Shown: positions 35,318 to 43,934, counted from the stretch's first letter. The stretch is DNA of 64,000 nucleotides from Nocardioides exalbidus (GCF_900105585.1 NZ_FNRT01000002.1:434001-498000); one strand, 5' to 3'. Translations and numbers: made by a program. The notes: generated from the sequence alone by a model not told the origin.

Positions 35318-35916
35318 ACGAGCGAAATCGTCACGGCTGCTCCGCTCGCGCCGGTGGCAGCCGTGGCCCGCATCCGGCTCCCGTCCATGGCGAACACCGT
35401 GGGGTCGTCCGTGGCGGCAACCGAGGTGACTCGCAACGCGGGTGAGATCCCGATCTCGTCCTGGCGCTCGACGAGGGCCTTCGCCACGCTCTCCACCGCT
35501 TCCTTCGCTCGCTCGGTCACCTCGTCCGGCGTCGCCCCTGCGACCTGAACATCGAGGTAGTTGGCAGTCATGGTGCGACGCCACTGGGTGCCGAGGTTGG
35601 GCACGCGCACCTGGATGCCGTCCGAGATGCCTTGCCCGACCATGTTCGTGTCAGTCGAGGCGGTGACCATCACCGGGTCGCCGTCGTTCAGGTCATTCGC
35701 GACAACGCCCACGAGGGGGAAGAGCGTGTACCTGGAATTCTCGAGGTAGTTGGGGAACTGATCGATCTTGGGTCCGATCAACAGGACGTTGAACTGGGTC
35801 CAGTAGACGGTGGGTTGGTGGGTCGAGACGTAGACGAAGCCCAGGGTGACGAGGGCGCCGACGAGCATGACGTACCAGCGTCGCAGGGCAGCACTGATCA
35901 GGTCCCTGGTCGTCAC
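35272..35916 (-). CDS. Wzz-like polysaccharide co-polymerase (second copy)
   Basis: A 214-residue membrane protein with an N-terminal helix (WYVMLVGALVTLGFVYVS), a 130-residue outside part (YWTQFNVLLIGPKIDQFPNYLEN ... NYLDVQVAGATPDEVTERAKEAVESVAKAL) and a C-terminal helix (AATGASGAAVTISLVYWLE) followed by a basic tail. This is the plan of chain-length regulators (Wzz/polysaccharide co-polymerase). No kinase domain is fused. It is the last gene of a five-gene minus-strand unit, 27 bases after the acyl-carrier-protein gene, and differs clearly in sequence from the copy at 40125. Confidence 0.78.
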   Translation of the reverse strand: MTTRDLISAALRRWYVMLVGALVTLGFVYVSTHQPTVYWTQFNVLLIGPKIDQFPNYLENSRYTLFPLVGVVANDLNDGDPVMVTASTDTNMVGQGISDGIQVRVPNLGTQWRRTMTANYLDVQVAGATPDEVTERAKEAVESVAKALVERQDEIGISPALRVTSVAATDDPTVFAMDGSRMRATAATGASGAAVTISLVYWLERRRAKRRARA

Positions 35917-35943
35917 GTCTTCGCTCCCTCGGCCTTCCGACCG

Positions 35944-36216
35944 TCAGGCGCGCGAGGCGATGAAGTCGGTGAGGCTGCCGACGGTCTCGAAGACCTCGCC
36001 GGTGAAGTCCTCGTCGTCGATCTCGATGTCGAAGCGGTCCTCGAGGGCCGCGGCCAGCTCGACGACGCCGAGGGAGTCGAGCTCGGGCAGCTCGCCGAAG
36101 AGGCCGGTGTCGCGGGTCATCGACCCGGCGCGGTCCTCGATGCCGAGGGTGCGGGTGAGCACCTCGACGACCCCCGCGAGGGTGGCGTCGGTGGAGAGGT
36201 CGGTGCTGGCGGTCAT
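35944..36216 (-). CDS. acyl carrier protein
   Basis: A 90-residue acidic carrier protein with the phosphopantetheine serine in ELDSLGVVEL (Ser 48), followed by the usual EDRFDIEIDDEDF helix. It would hold an acyl or aminoacyl group as a thioester. The ATG at 36216 has AGGGAG before it. It lies between a PLP-dependent decarboxylase and a Wzz-like gene, downstream of an AMP-forming ligase, and is likely the partner of that ligase and not of fatty-acid synthesis. Carrier proteins of this sort occur with the same two enzymes in exosortase-A loci. Confidence 0.9.
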   Translation of the reverse strand: MTASTDLSTDATLAGVVEVLTRTLGIEDRAGSMTRDTGLFGELPELDSLGVVELAAALEDRFDIEIDDEDFTGEVFETVGSLTDFIASRA

Positions 36217-36263
36217 GGCGGTGCTCCCTGGTGCTGTCGGTTCGGATGTCACGGGCTCTGGTG

Positions 36264-37502
36264 TCACAGGAGGACCTCGACGGGTGCGTCGTGGCCCAGG
36301 AAGGCGGTCGGGCTCGCGGTCAGCCCGTAGGCGCCGGCCTGGAAGATCACGACGAGGTCGTCCACCTCCGGGCGCGGCAGTTCGACGTGGTCGCCGAGCA
36401 GGTCGAGCGGGGTGCAGAGGCAGCCCACGACGGTGACCGGACCGGCGTCCGTCTCGGAGCCGGTGTCACCGAGCCGGTTGCCCAGCGCCATCGGGTAGTT
36501 GCGACGGATCACCTGGCCGAAGTTGCCCGAGGCCGCGAGCTGGTGGTGCATGCCGCCGTCGACGACGGCGTAGGCCTCGCCACGCGACTCCTTCACGTCG
36601 ACGACGCGGGTGACGTAGACCCCGGACTCGCCGACGAGGTAGCGCCCCAGCTCGAGGCACACCTCCGCCTCGGGGAGCCGGTCGACGAGCTGCTCGTCGA
36701 GGAGGGCGCCGAGGCGCTCGCCGACGTGGGCGAGGTCGAGCCGCTCGTCCTTCTCGAAGTAGGGGATGCCGAAGCCGCCGCCGAGGTTGACGTAGCGCGC
36801 CTCGTCGTGGAGGTGCTCGGAGAGCTCGAGGACCAGCTCGACGGTGCGAGCCTGGGCCTCGACGAGGATGTCGGCGCGGAGGTTCTGCGAGCCGGCGAAG
36901 ACGTGGAAGCCGAGCACGTCCACGTCCGCCGGCGAGACCTCCCCGAGCAGAGCGGGCACCAGCTCGGCGTCGACGCCGAACTGCTGCGGACCACCGCCCA
37001 TCCGCATGCCCGAGCCCTTGACCGCGAAGGCGGGGTTGACCCGGATCGCGGCGCGCGGCAGCACCGCGAGCTCCTTGCCGGTGCGCACGAGGCGCTGCAT
37101 CTCGGTGCGCGACTCCACCTCGACGATCACGCCGGCGGCGACGGCGCGGCGCAGCTCGGCGTCGGTCTTGCCGGGCCCCGCGAAGCTGATACGCGACGCG
37201 TCGTGGCCCGTGTCCAGCGCGACGGCGAGCTCGCCCGCCGATGCCACGTCGAGGGAGTCGACGAGCCCGGACAGGTGCTGGACCACGGCGGGCATCGGGT
37301 TGGCCTTGACGGCGTAGCCCAGTCCGACGCGGTCCGGCAGCGCGGTCCGCACCTCGCCGACCCGGGCCGTGATCGCGGCGCGGTCGTAGGCGAAGAACGG
37401 CGTCGAGCCGACGCGCGCGGCGAGCCGGCCCAGCGGGATCCCAGCGACGACGAGCTCGCCGCCGTCCCTGCCGAACGCGGCCAGGTGGTCCTCGGTCCTC
37501 AT
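36264..37502 (-). CDS. PLP-dependent decarboxylase, exosortase-A-associated type
   Basis: A 412-residue fold-type III PLP decarboxylase related to diaminopimelate and ornithine decarboxylases. The PLP lysine is in GYAVKANPMP (Lys 66), the phosphate loop is NLGGGFGIPYF, the second-subunit cysteine is in GCLCTPLDLL (about 360), and the C-terminal FQAGAYGLTASPTAFLGH is typical. It belongs with the pyridoxal-dependent decarboxylases described as exosortase A system-associated, and not with LysA. Its ATG overlaps the ligase stop (ATGA). With the carrier protein and ligase it could make and load an amine or amino acid onto a glycan; the substrate is unknown. Confidence 0.85.
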   Translation of the reverse strand: MRTEDHLAAFGRDGGELVVAGIPLGRLAARVGSTPFFAYDRAAITARVGEVRTALPDRVGLGYAVKANPMPAVVQHLSGLVDSLDVASAGELAVALDTGHDASRISFAGPGKTDAELRRAVAAGVIVEVESRTEMQRLVRTGKELAVLPRAAIRVNPAFAVKGSGMRMGGGPQQFGVDAELVPALLGEVSPADVDVLGFHVFAGSQNLRADILVEAQARTVELVLELSEHLHDEARYVNLGGGFGIPYFEKDERLDLAHVGERLGALLDEQLVDRLPEAEVCLELGRYLVGESGVYVTRVVDVKESRGEAYAVVDGGMHHQLAASGNFGQVIRRNYPMALGNRLGDTGSETDAGPVTVVGCLCTPLDLLGDHVELPRPEVDDLVVIFQAGAYGLTASPTAFLGHDAPVEVLL

Positions 37503-39118
37503 GCCTGCTCCCCCACGGTCTCCAGCGCTTCCTCGAGCTGCTGGCGCAGCAGCACCCGGTCGAACTTCCCGTTGGGGCTGCGCGGCAGCTCAGGGCGTAC
37601 GACGACCTCCGCCGGCACCATGTAGAGGGGGAGCGTGCGGCGCATGATCGCCAGCAGCTCGGCCGTGTCGACGGTGTCGCCGCCGTAGGGGCTCACGAGC
37701 AGCACCACCCGGTGGCCCAGGCCCGGCTCGGGCAGGCCGAGCGCGACGGCGTCGGTGACCAGGCCGGAGTCGTAGGCGACCTCCTCGATCTCCGTCGGGG
37801 AGACGCGGTAGCCGCTGGTCTTGATCATGTCGTCGGTGCGCCCGACGAAGTAGAGATAGCCGTCCTCGTCGCTCACCACCCGGTCACCCGACCATACGGC
37901 GAGCTCCGGCGCACGCCAGTCGGAGGCCGGCCCGGGGACGGGCTTGAACCGCTCGGCGGTCTTCTCCGCGTTGCCCCAGTAGCCCATCGCGACGAGCGGC
38001 CCGCGGTGGACGAGCTCGCCCTCCTCGCCCGGGCCGCACGGCGTGCCGTCGGGCCTGACGACGAGGATCTCCGCGTTGGGGATCGCCTTGCCGATCGAGT
38101 CGGGGCGGGCGTCGACCTGCGAGGGGTCGAGGTAGGTCGACCGGAACGCCTCGGTGAGGCCGTACATCAGGAACGGGCTGGCCGACGGGAAGATCTCGCG
38201 CAGCCGGTCGAGCGTCGCGCGCGGCATCCGGCCGCCGGTGTTGGCGAGGTAGCGCATCGACGCGGTCGCCTCCGGCGGCCACTCGACGGTGACGATCTGG
38301 AGCCACAGCGGCGGCACGCAGGTGAGGCCGGTGACGCCGTGCTTCGCGCACAGCCTCGGGACGTCGCGCGGCAGCAGGTAGTTGAGCAGCACGACGTGGG
38401 CGCCGACGGAGAACGCGGTCGTCAGCTGGCTGAGGCCGGCGTCGAAGCTGAGCGGCAGCGCCGAGAGGATCACGTCGTCCTCGGTGTTCGCGAGGTAGGT
38501 GCTGACGCTCTCCGCGCCGACGACCATGTTGCGGTGGCTGAGCACGACGCCCTTGGGGCGGCCGGTGCTGCCGGAGGTGTAGAGGATGGCGGCCATGTCG
38601 AGGTCGACCGTCGAGTCCGCCGTGTCGACCGGTGCGACCTCGTCGAGGTCGGCGAGCGCGCGCACCATCCCCTCGGACGAGCCGGCCTCGCCGTCGACGA
38701 GCAGCACGTGCTCGAGGGCCGCGCACTCCTTGGCGTCCTCGCGCACCGCCTCCCAGCGGGAGCGCGTCGTGACGAGCACACGCACCGCGCAGTCGCCGAG
38801 GATGTAGGACACCTGCGGCGCCTTGAGGACCGGGTTGACCGGCACGAAGACGCCGTCGGCGACCGAGGTGCCGAAGATCGAGGCGACCGTGTCGACGCGC
38901 TTGTCGAGGAACACCGCGACCCGGTCGCCACGCCGGACGCCGAGGTCGGCGAGGACCGCGCCCAGGTGGGAGACGCGGTCCCACAGGTCGGCGTACGACA
39001 ACGACGTGTCGCCGTGGGTCAGTGCGGTGCGGTCGGCCCGGACGTGCGCCTGCTCCTCGACGAGGTGGTGCAGGCGGGTGCGGGTCGCGGACGGGGCGGT
39101 GGTCACCAGGGCACGCAT
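37499..39118 (-). CDS. AMP-forming acyl/aminoacyl ligase, exosortase-A-associated type
   Basis: A 539-residue member of the adenylate-forming enzymes. It has the P-loop ILYTSGSTGRPKG (about 179-190), YGLTEAF (A5), SGDRV and YFVGRTDDMIKTSGYRVSPTEIE (A7-A8 region) and the C-terminal lysine in PNGKFDRVLL. It would activate a carboxylic acid as the adenylate and probably load it onto the acyl carrier protein two genes downstream. The design matches the AMP ligases described beside exosortase A. The ATG at 39118 lies 15 bases inside the end of the GNAT gene; its own stop overlaps the decarboxylase start. Confidence 0.88.
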   Translation of the reverse strand: MRALVTTAPSATRTRLHHLVEEQAHVRADRTALTHGDTSLSYADLWDRVSHLGAVLADLGVRRGDRVAVFLDKRVDTVASIFGTSVADGVFVPVNPVLKAPQVSYILGDCAVRVLVTTRSRWEAVREDAKECAALEHVLLVDGEAGSSEGMVRALADLDEVAPVDTADSTVDLDMAAILYTSGSTGRPKGVVLSHRNMVVGAESVSTYLANTEDDVILSALPLSFDAGLSQLTTAFSVGAHVVLLNYLLPRDVPRLCAKHGVTGLTCVPPLWLQIVTVEWPPEATASMRYLANTGGRMPRATLDRLREIFPSASPFLMYGLTEAFRSTYLDPSQVDARPDSIGKAIPNAEILVVRPDGTPCGPGEEGELVHRGPLVAMGYWGNAEKTAERFKPVPGPASDWRAPELAVWSGDRVVSDEDGYLYFVGRTDDMIKTSGYRVSPTEIEEVAYDSGLVTDAVALGLPEPGLGHRVVLLVSPYGGDTVDTAELLAIMRRTLPLYMVPAEVVVRPELPRSPNGKFDRVLLRQQLEEALETVGEQA

Positions 39119-39975
39119 GTCAGCTCGCTGTAGAGGTAGTCGATGGCCGAGGCCGGGGTCTGGTGCGCGCTGCGGTACATCCGGCGCCGCGGGGCACGCA
39201 GGGGCCGCGACAGCCGTGGCGGCCGGCCCGCGACGCGGTGCTCGGCAAGGGTGACGAGGGTGTGGTGCCGCAGCAGGAGGTGGCGGTAGGGCGCGTGGCC
39301 GGCGCGGGCCAGCACGGCGGGGTCCGAGACGTGGAGCAGCGTCGCGAAGACCGGCATCCGCTTGCGTCGGTCGCGTCGGGCCACGACGTAGCAGGACTCG
39401 TCGCCGACCTGCACCACGAAGTGCCACGCGGCACCGGCGTGGCGGTGGTCGCGGTAGACCGCGAGCTCGTGCTCGGGCAGCGCCTGCTCGATGTCGGTCG
39501 GCTCGGTGAGCACCCGGACGCCGCGGCGTGACGGCAGCGGCACGTTGGGCACCATCGCCGACGTGGTGTCGAGGAACTCGAAGCCCAGCCGGGTGTTGAG
39601 GTCGACCACGTTGCCGCTCGGCGACAGGTCGACGAAGTCGTAGCCCTTCTGGCGCAGCATCGCCCGCACCAGGCGTACGCCGTGGGCGCGGTGCTCCTCC
39701 AGCACGCACCACGCGGCGAGGTTGCAGACCTTGCGCACGTCGTCCCCGGCGCGACGCTCGGAGTAGAAGGCGAGGTAGACGCCGACGACGTCGTCGCCCT
39801 GGCGCAGGAGGAAGCCGTGGTTGGGTGCGTCGACGGTCCACGTCGGCAGCGCCGAGCGCGCCCACAGCCGGCCGCTGAGGCGACTGTTCAAGTGCCGGTG
39901 AAGGAACTCACCGACGGCCTGGACGTCCTCGTCCCTGATGGGACCGACGTCCACCCCCCTGGGTCCGTCAACCAT
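39103..39975 (-). CDS. GNAT-family acyltransferase-like protein
   Basis: A 290-residue protein with a GCN5-type acetyltransferase fold in the first 165 residues: VGPIRDEDVQAVGEFLHRHLN, FLLRQGDDVVGVYLAFYSERRAG, CNLAAWCVLEEHRAHGVRLVRAMLRQKGYDFVDLSPSGNVVDLNTRLGFE. The acetyl-CoA loop (EEHRAHGVRLV) is less glycine-rich than usual. The second half resembles the same fold again in weak form. It may transfer the group carried by the ligase/carrier pair onto a sugar or protein. It is the first gene of the GNAT-ligase-decarboxylase-carrier-Wzz unit and is divergent from a second Wzz-like gene. Confidence 0.72.
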   Translation of the reverse strand: MVDGPRGVDVGPIRDEDVQAVGEFLHRHLNSRLSGRLWARSALPTWTVDAPNHGFLLRQGDDVVGVYLAFYSERRAGDDVRKVCNLAAWCVLEEHRAHGVRLVRAMLRQKGYDFVDLSPSGNVVDLNTRLGFEFLDTTSAMVPNVPLPSRRGVRVLTEPTDIEQALPEHELAVYRDHRHAGAAWHFVVQVGDESCYVVARRDRRKRMPVFATLLHVSDPAVLARAGHAPYRHLLLRHHTLVTLAEHRVAGRPPRLSRPLRAPRRRMYRSAHQTPASAIDYLYSELTCVPW

Positions 39976-40005
39976 GGGACCACCGTAGGAAGCAGCGGCC
40001 GCCGT

Positions 40006-40023
40006 ACCCCTCGCGCGAGGGGC
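40006..40023. promoter_or_regulatory. 16-base perfect palindrome in divergent promoter region
   Basis: CCCCTCGCGCGAGGGG (40007-40022) lies about 40 bases before the GNAT-unit start and 110 before the Wzz/Wzy unit. It is the left of two CCCC/GGGG elements in this 149-base gap. Confidence 0.45.
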
Positions 40024-40027
40024 ACGT

Positions 40028-40044
40028 ACCCCATTTGTGGGAAG
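40028..40044 (+). promoter_or_regulatory. CCCC/GGGG-type element before the Wzz/Wzy unit
   Basis: ACCCCATTTGTGGGAAG, centred about 90 bases before the GTG at 40125. It follows the perfect palindrome by a few bases; both begin with GTACCCC. Confidence 0.4.
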
Positions 40045-40124
40045 GGGTCCACGAGCGCGCCCGACCTGCCCGGGCCCGTGGAACTCTCGGAACCGAGCTG
40101 ATCACGCAGAAGCAAGGGGGCAGC

Positions 40125-41063
40125 GTGGAGCTGCACGTTTTCTGGCGCACATTGCGCCGTCGCTGGTACCTCACACTCGTGGTGCTGGCGCTGACGGTCG
40201 GGGCGACCGCCTATGCGGTCCGCACCGTTGGACCGACCTACAAGGCCGAGGGCTCGGCTCTGGTGTTCCCGCCGGCGAGCTCAACGCGATCCGAGGGCGA
40301 GACAAAGACGGTCGGCAACCCGTACCTAGAGCTGGCTGGCGTGTCGCAGGCACGCGACGTGGTCATCCGGTCGCTGACGTCGCGCAACGTCAGCACCGAC
40401 TGGGAGGAGCAGTTTCCCGGCATGACCTACGAGGTCACCCCCGACTTCACCAACAGTGCGCCGATCATCCTTTTCGTCGTTGAAGGAGGCACAGCCACCG
40501 GGGCGGCGGCCGCGCTGGACGACCTCATGGGCAGGGTGCCCAGCATCCTCGTCGACCTGCAGGACGGGCTCGGCCTGCCACAGGACGGTTTCGTCACCGC
40601 ACGGAAGCTGACCCAGGACTCCCGACCAGCGGTGGTCCACAAGGATCAGATCCGAGCCGCGCTGCTCGTCGCAGCGATGACCGCCGGACTGGGGCTGCTG
40701 CTCCTCGCCCTCGCCGACTCGCTGCTCAACCTCCGCGTCCGCCGGCGGTCCGAGAGGTCCGAGAGGTCCGACGAGACCACAGACGAGACCGCGGACACCG
40801 ACGACCGTGGCGACGAGCGCCCAGGCGACGCGCATGGCCCTCCGATGGTGGAGCGCGAACCCGCGGGAGATCCCGAGGAAGAACCCGAGGTGGCCTACAC
40901 CTACCGGGTCCCGCTGGAGTCCGATCTGGCGGTCAGTCCTGCCCGTTCGAGGTGGTCGCGACGGTCCCTGGGGTCCGAGTCCTCGGGCCTTCACGCTCCT
41001 CTCGGCGGCCGTGAGGTTCTGTTCACGACCTCGAGGACGAAGGCCTCCAGCAGGAACCGATGA
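40125..41063 (+). CDS. Wzz-like polysaccharide co-polymerase with long cytoplasmic tail
   Basis: A 312-residue membrane protein: an N-terminal basic segment and helix (WYLTLVVLALTVGATAYAV), an outside region of about 150 residues (PTYKAEGSALVFPPASS), a second helix (ALLVAAMTAGLGLLLLALADSLL, about 187-210) and a 100-residue charged, disordered tail rich in Arg, Glu and Asp. Wzz proteins of Gram-positive bacteria (CpsC type) normally work with a separate tyrosine kinase; none is seen in the window. GTG at 40125 is preceded by AGGGGG. Its stop overlaps the polymerase start (ATGA), which fits the pairing of chain-length control with polymerisation. Confidence 0.83.
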   Translation: MELHVFWRTLRRRWYLTLVVLALTVGATAYAVRTVGPTYKAEGSALVFPPASSTRSEGETKTVGNPYLELAGVSQARDVVIRSLTSRNVSTDWEEQFPGMTYEVTPDFTNSAPIILFVVEGGTATGAAAALDDLMGRVPSILVDLQDGLGLPQDGFVTARKLTQDSRPAVVHKDQIRAALLVAAMTAGLGLLLLALADSLLNLRVRRRSERSERSDETTDETADTDDRGDERPGDAHGPPMVEREPAGDPEEEPEVAYTYRVPLESDLAVSPARSRWSRRSLGSESSGLHAPLGGREVLFTTSRTKASSRNR

Positions 41064-42367
41064 CCCAGACACGCGCCGCTTCTCCAGATTTCGGCGTCGT
41101 GGTCGTCAGGCGCGGAGCTGACGCCACGACGATCCTGACGGTCTACCTCTTACTCCTGTGGCTCATCCCGACCTCGATGGTGGTGCCCGCCCTCGGTAGC
41201 GCCGGTAGCCCCTCCAGCCTCATGGGCGTGGCCTGCTTCTTCTGGTGGGCCTGGTCCCACGTCCAGCGGTCAGGTCCAACCGGCCAGCCCTTCCAGCTGA
41301 TGCGGGTTGCGGTGCTCGCCTGGCTCGTGGTGATGGTCATCGTCTACGCCCACGCGATGTCGGGTCCGATCCCGCGTGACGAGATCAGCGTCGCCGACAA
41401 CGGGATGCTCCGACTCTTGGGACTGGCAGGGGTTCTCCTCCTGGCCCACGACGGCATCACGAGCCCGGCACGACTGCACCTCCTCCTGCGAAGGCTGGCG
41501 ATGGCGGCCGGCGCCGTCGCGATCCTCGGCCTCCTCCAGTACCTCACCCACCGGTTGCTGGTCGACCAGCTGTCGATCCCCGGACTGACGCGCGCGTCGC
41601 TGGGCGACGAGCTCGGCAGTCGGTCGGGATTCGCCCGCCCGAGCGGGACGTCGACCAGTCCCATCGAGTACGGCGTGGTGCTGGCGCTTGCGCTTCCCAT
41701 CATGATCGCGCTCGCGGGGAGTCAGCAGCGCCACCGGTTCCTGTTCCGGCTCCTGCTCGTCCCAGCGGTCGCCTCGATCTACTTCTCGGTGTCGCGATCC
41801 GCGTACCTCTGCACACTGGTGGGCCTCCTCGTCATGGCGATCGCATGGAACAACCGTCAGCGCCTCCAGGCCCTGGCACTGCTCATGGTGGCCAGCACAG
41901 CGGTCTACGTGTCCGTGCCCGGTCTGCTGGGCGCGATCCGGGGGCTGTTCTCCAACGCCGGCAAGGACCCGAGCGTTGCCTCGCGGACCGGGAGCTACGA
42001 CGTCGCCGGCCGATTCATCGCTGACAGCCCCCTCCTGGGGCGCGGGTTCGGCACGTTCCTGCCGAAGTACTGGATCCTTGACAACGGCTACCTCGGCCTG
42101 CTGATCGAGGGAGGCATCCTGGGACTGGCGGGGCTTCTCGTCGTCACCGCGACCGGCGTCCTGGCCGCTCGCCGAGCCAAGGCCAGGGCGTCCCACCAGG
42201 ACGACAGGCAGCTCGCGCACGCGGTCCTGGCCTCCATCATCGCCGCCGCCGCCGGCACGGCGTTCTTCGACATCTTCGCGTTTCCTCAGTCTGCTGGCGG
42301 ACTTTTCCTGATGCTCGGTCTGGCCGGTGCCATGCGCCGACTCAGTGAGCCCGCCGTAGCGACCTGA
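41060..42367 (+). CDS. O-antigen ligase/polymerase (Wzy-like)
   Basis: A 435-residue integral membrane protein with about eleven helices and the large outside loop of the Wzy/WaaL family (GLTRASLGDELGSRSGFARPSGTSTSPIEYG, with conserved Arg, Gly and His/Tyr spacing). The last helices include GLLIEGGILGLAGLLVV. It probably polymerises lipid-linked repeat units on the outer face of the membrane. The start overlaps the Wzz-like stop. Its last 26 bases overlap the convergent glycosyltransferase gene. Ligase and polymerase activities cannot be told apart by sequence alone; polymerase is favoured by the Wzz and Wzx neighbours. Confidence 0.86.
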   Translation: MTQTRAASPDFGVVVVRRGADATTILTVYLLLLWLIPTSMVVPALGSAGSPSSLMGVACFFWWAWSHVQRSGPTGQPFQLMRVAVLAWLVVMVIVYAHAMSGPIPRDEISVADNGMLRLLGLAGVLLLAHDGITSPARLHLLLRRLAMAAGAVAILGLLQYLTHRLLVDQLSIPGLTRASLGDELGSRSGFARPSGTSTSPIEYGVVLALALPIMIALAGSQQRHRFLFRLLLVPAVASIYFSVSRSAYLCTLVGLLVMAIAWNNRQRLQALALLMVASTAVYVSVPGLLGAIRGLFSNAGKDPSVASRTGSYDVAGRFIADSPLLGRGFGTFLPKYWILDNGYLGLLIEGGILGLAGLLVVTATGVLAARRAKARASHQDDRQLAHAVLASIIAAAAGTAFFDIFAFPQSAGGLFLMLGLAGAMRRLSEPAVAT

Positions 42368-43934
42368 GCAGGTCCTTGGCCCGACGGGCCCACGGAGCTG
42401 GCAGCAGCAGCGCAGGGCGAGCGCGACCCTGCCCCGCGAGCAGCGCCGCAGCGCGGAGCCGGTCCAGCCAGCCGAGCTCCGGCGCCATCACGTCGAGCGT
42501 GCCCACCAGCGATTGGCCGACCCCGTTCTGCATGACGCGCGCGAGACTCAGGTCGAGTGGTCCAACCTGTCGGGGGACCACTGGCGAGCTGACCGCGGAG
42601 GGCGTGGCGGACGGCGCATCGAAGACCTTTCCCACCTGCTCGAGCCATGATCCTTCCGAGTGGAACCGCCGCACCGCAGCACCCGAGCGCATCCCTAGCT
42701 CCTCCCGCAGCGCGGACGACTCGATCAGTCGCACGAGCTCAGCTGCGAGCCCGTCACCCGAAGTCGTGGCGATGAGCACGTCCTCCAGCTCGGGCGTGTC
42801 AGCACCGAGGACGGCAACACGCTCGTCGGGGTCTCTCCAGGTCATGACGGGTGTGTGGAGCGTGGCGGCCTCGAGCATCGAGGTGAGTGACGAGAACGGA
42901 TAGGAATCGATGTAGATGTCGGCGGCCTCCAGCAGCGTGCCGACATCAGGAAGAAGTCCCCAGGCTCGGCCCAGACCTTCGTCGGCCAGGACCTTCCAGT
43001 CCCCGTCGGGGCTAGGCCCCGCGACGTGCATCCGCACCTCTGGATGGTCCCGCAGCACAGGAAGCAGGACGTCCAGCAGACCTTCTCCCGGCGCCGCGCC
43101 GTACTTGTACGTGTCGGCGGCGCTGACGATCACGACCGCGTCGGAGTCGATACCGAGACGAGACCGGGCTTCCTCCCTGGAAAGGCTGCGCTCCTTCAGC
43201 TGGAGTGGTCGGACCAGCAATGCGTTGCGATCCTCGGCGATCCCACGACGCTCCGCGTTCAGCCGAGCACCGCTGTGCCGCAGGTTGACGACACGATCGG
43301 CCAAGGACGCACCCAGCCAGAAGACGTGGTCGGCGTGGTTGACGAGTAGAACTTCGGGGCGATCCTGCATCCCGGACAGCGCGATCCACGCCACGACGTC
43401 GTTGGGATGCACGTGCAGCACGATGTGGTCGAACTCCACCGCCAGCCGGCGCAGGGTCGCGGCGCGCGTCACGAGCCCGTGGCCAGGACTGTCGAGGAGC
43501 GTCACGGAGTCGGGTCCCGTGAGGGATGCTGTGATCTTCTTCGGCACCTCCCGCTCACCCTGGGCAGTCACCACCACGTGGTGATCGCGATCGCTGTCGA
43601 GATGCAACCAGTTGGCCAGCATCTGCGTGTGCCCACCTGTGGCGTACAGCTGCGACGCGACGTGGAGGACTCGCGGGCGGACATCGCGCTGCTGCGGCCG
43701 ACGCAGCACTGGCCGACGCAGCACCGGTTCGACGGACGCCCCCAGGCCGACGAGCACTCGCTCGAGCTCCGGGGAGGCGAACGAACCTGTGGGATTGCAC
43801 CAGGCGAAGGTCGCCGCAGTCATGGCCGCCACCGCAGCGGGCTCGTGCCTACCGCGTCTCTCCAGAATCCGGCTTCTGTTCACCAGGTCTTGGAACGTCG
43901 CCCAGTTCTGGTCGGCCTGACGGTGGTCGATCAT
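42342..43934 (-). CDS. GT-B glycosyltransferase
   Basis: A 530-residue cytoplasmic protein. Residues about 90-450 have the two Rossmann domains of GT-B enzymes: RVLHVASQLYATGGHTQMLANWL, IVLHVHPNDVVAWIAL, VNHADHVFWLGASLADRVV, VIVSAADTYKYG, HVAGPSPDG and AADIYIDSYPFSSLTSMLEAATLHTPVMTW. The last places it near the O-GlcNAc-transferase-like and capsular transferase group. The N-terminal 90 residues and C-terminal 80 are unassigned. It overlaps the flippase gene (ATGA at 43931) and converges with the polymerase. Its lower GC and more mixed codon use stand out against the core genes. Confidence 0.82.
   Translation of the reverse strand: MIDHRQADQNWATFQDLVNRSRILERRGRHEPAAVAAMTAATFAWCNPTGSFASPELERVLVGLGASVEPVLRRPVLRRPQQRDVRPRVLHVASQLYATGGHTQMLANWLHLDSDRDHHVVVTAQGEREVPKKITASLTGPDSVTLLDSPGHGLVTRAATLRRLAVEFDHIVLHVHPNDVVAWIALSGMQDRPEVLLVNHADHVFWLGASLADRVVNLRHSGARLNAERRGIAEDRNALLVRPLQLKERSLSREEARSRLGIDSDAVVIVSAADTYKYGAAPGEGLLDVLLPVLRDHPEVRMHVAGPSPDGDWKVLADEGLGRAWGLLPDVGTLLEAADIYIDSYPFSSLTSMLEAATLHTPVMTWRDPDERVAVLGADTPELEDVLIATTSGDGLAAELVRLIESSALREELGMRSGAAVRRFHSEGSWLEQVGKVFDAPSATPSAVSSPVVPRQVGPLDLSLARVMQNGVGQSLVGTLDVMAPELGWLDRLRAAALLAGQGRARPALLLPAPWARRAKDLLRSLRRAH

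Noticed and set aside
41060..42367. Exosortase candidate in the polysaccharide locus
   Set aside because: The membrane protein has the plan of an O-antigen polymerase/ligase, and no exosortase Cys/Arg/His motif was seen in any membrane protein in the window.
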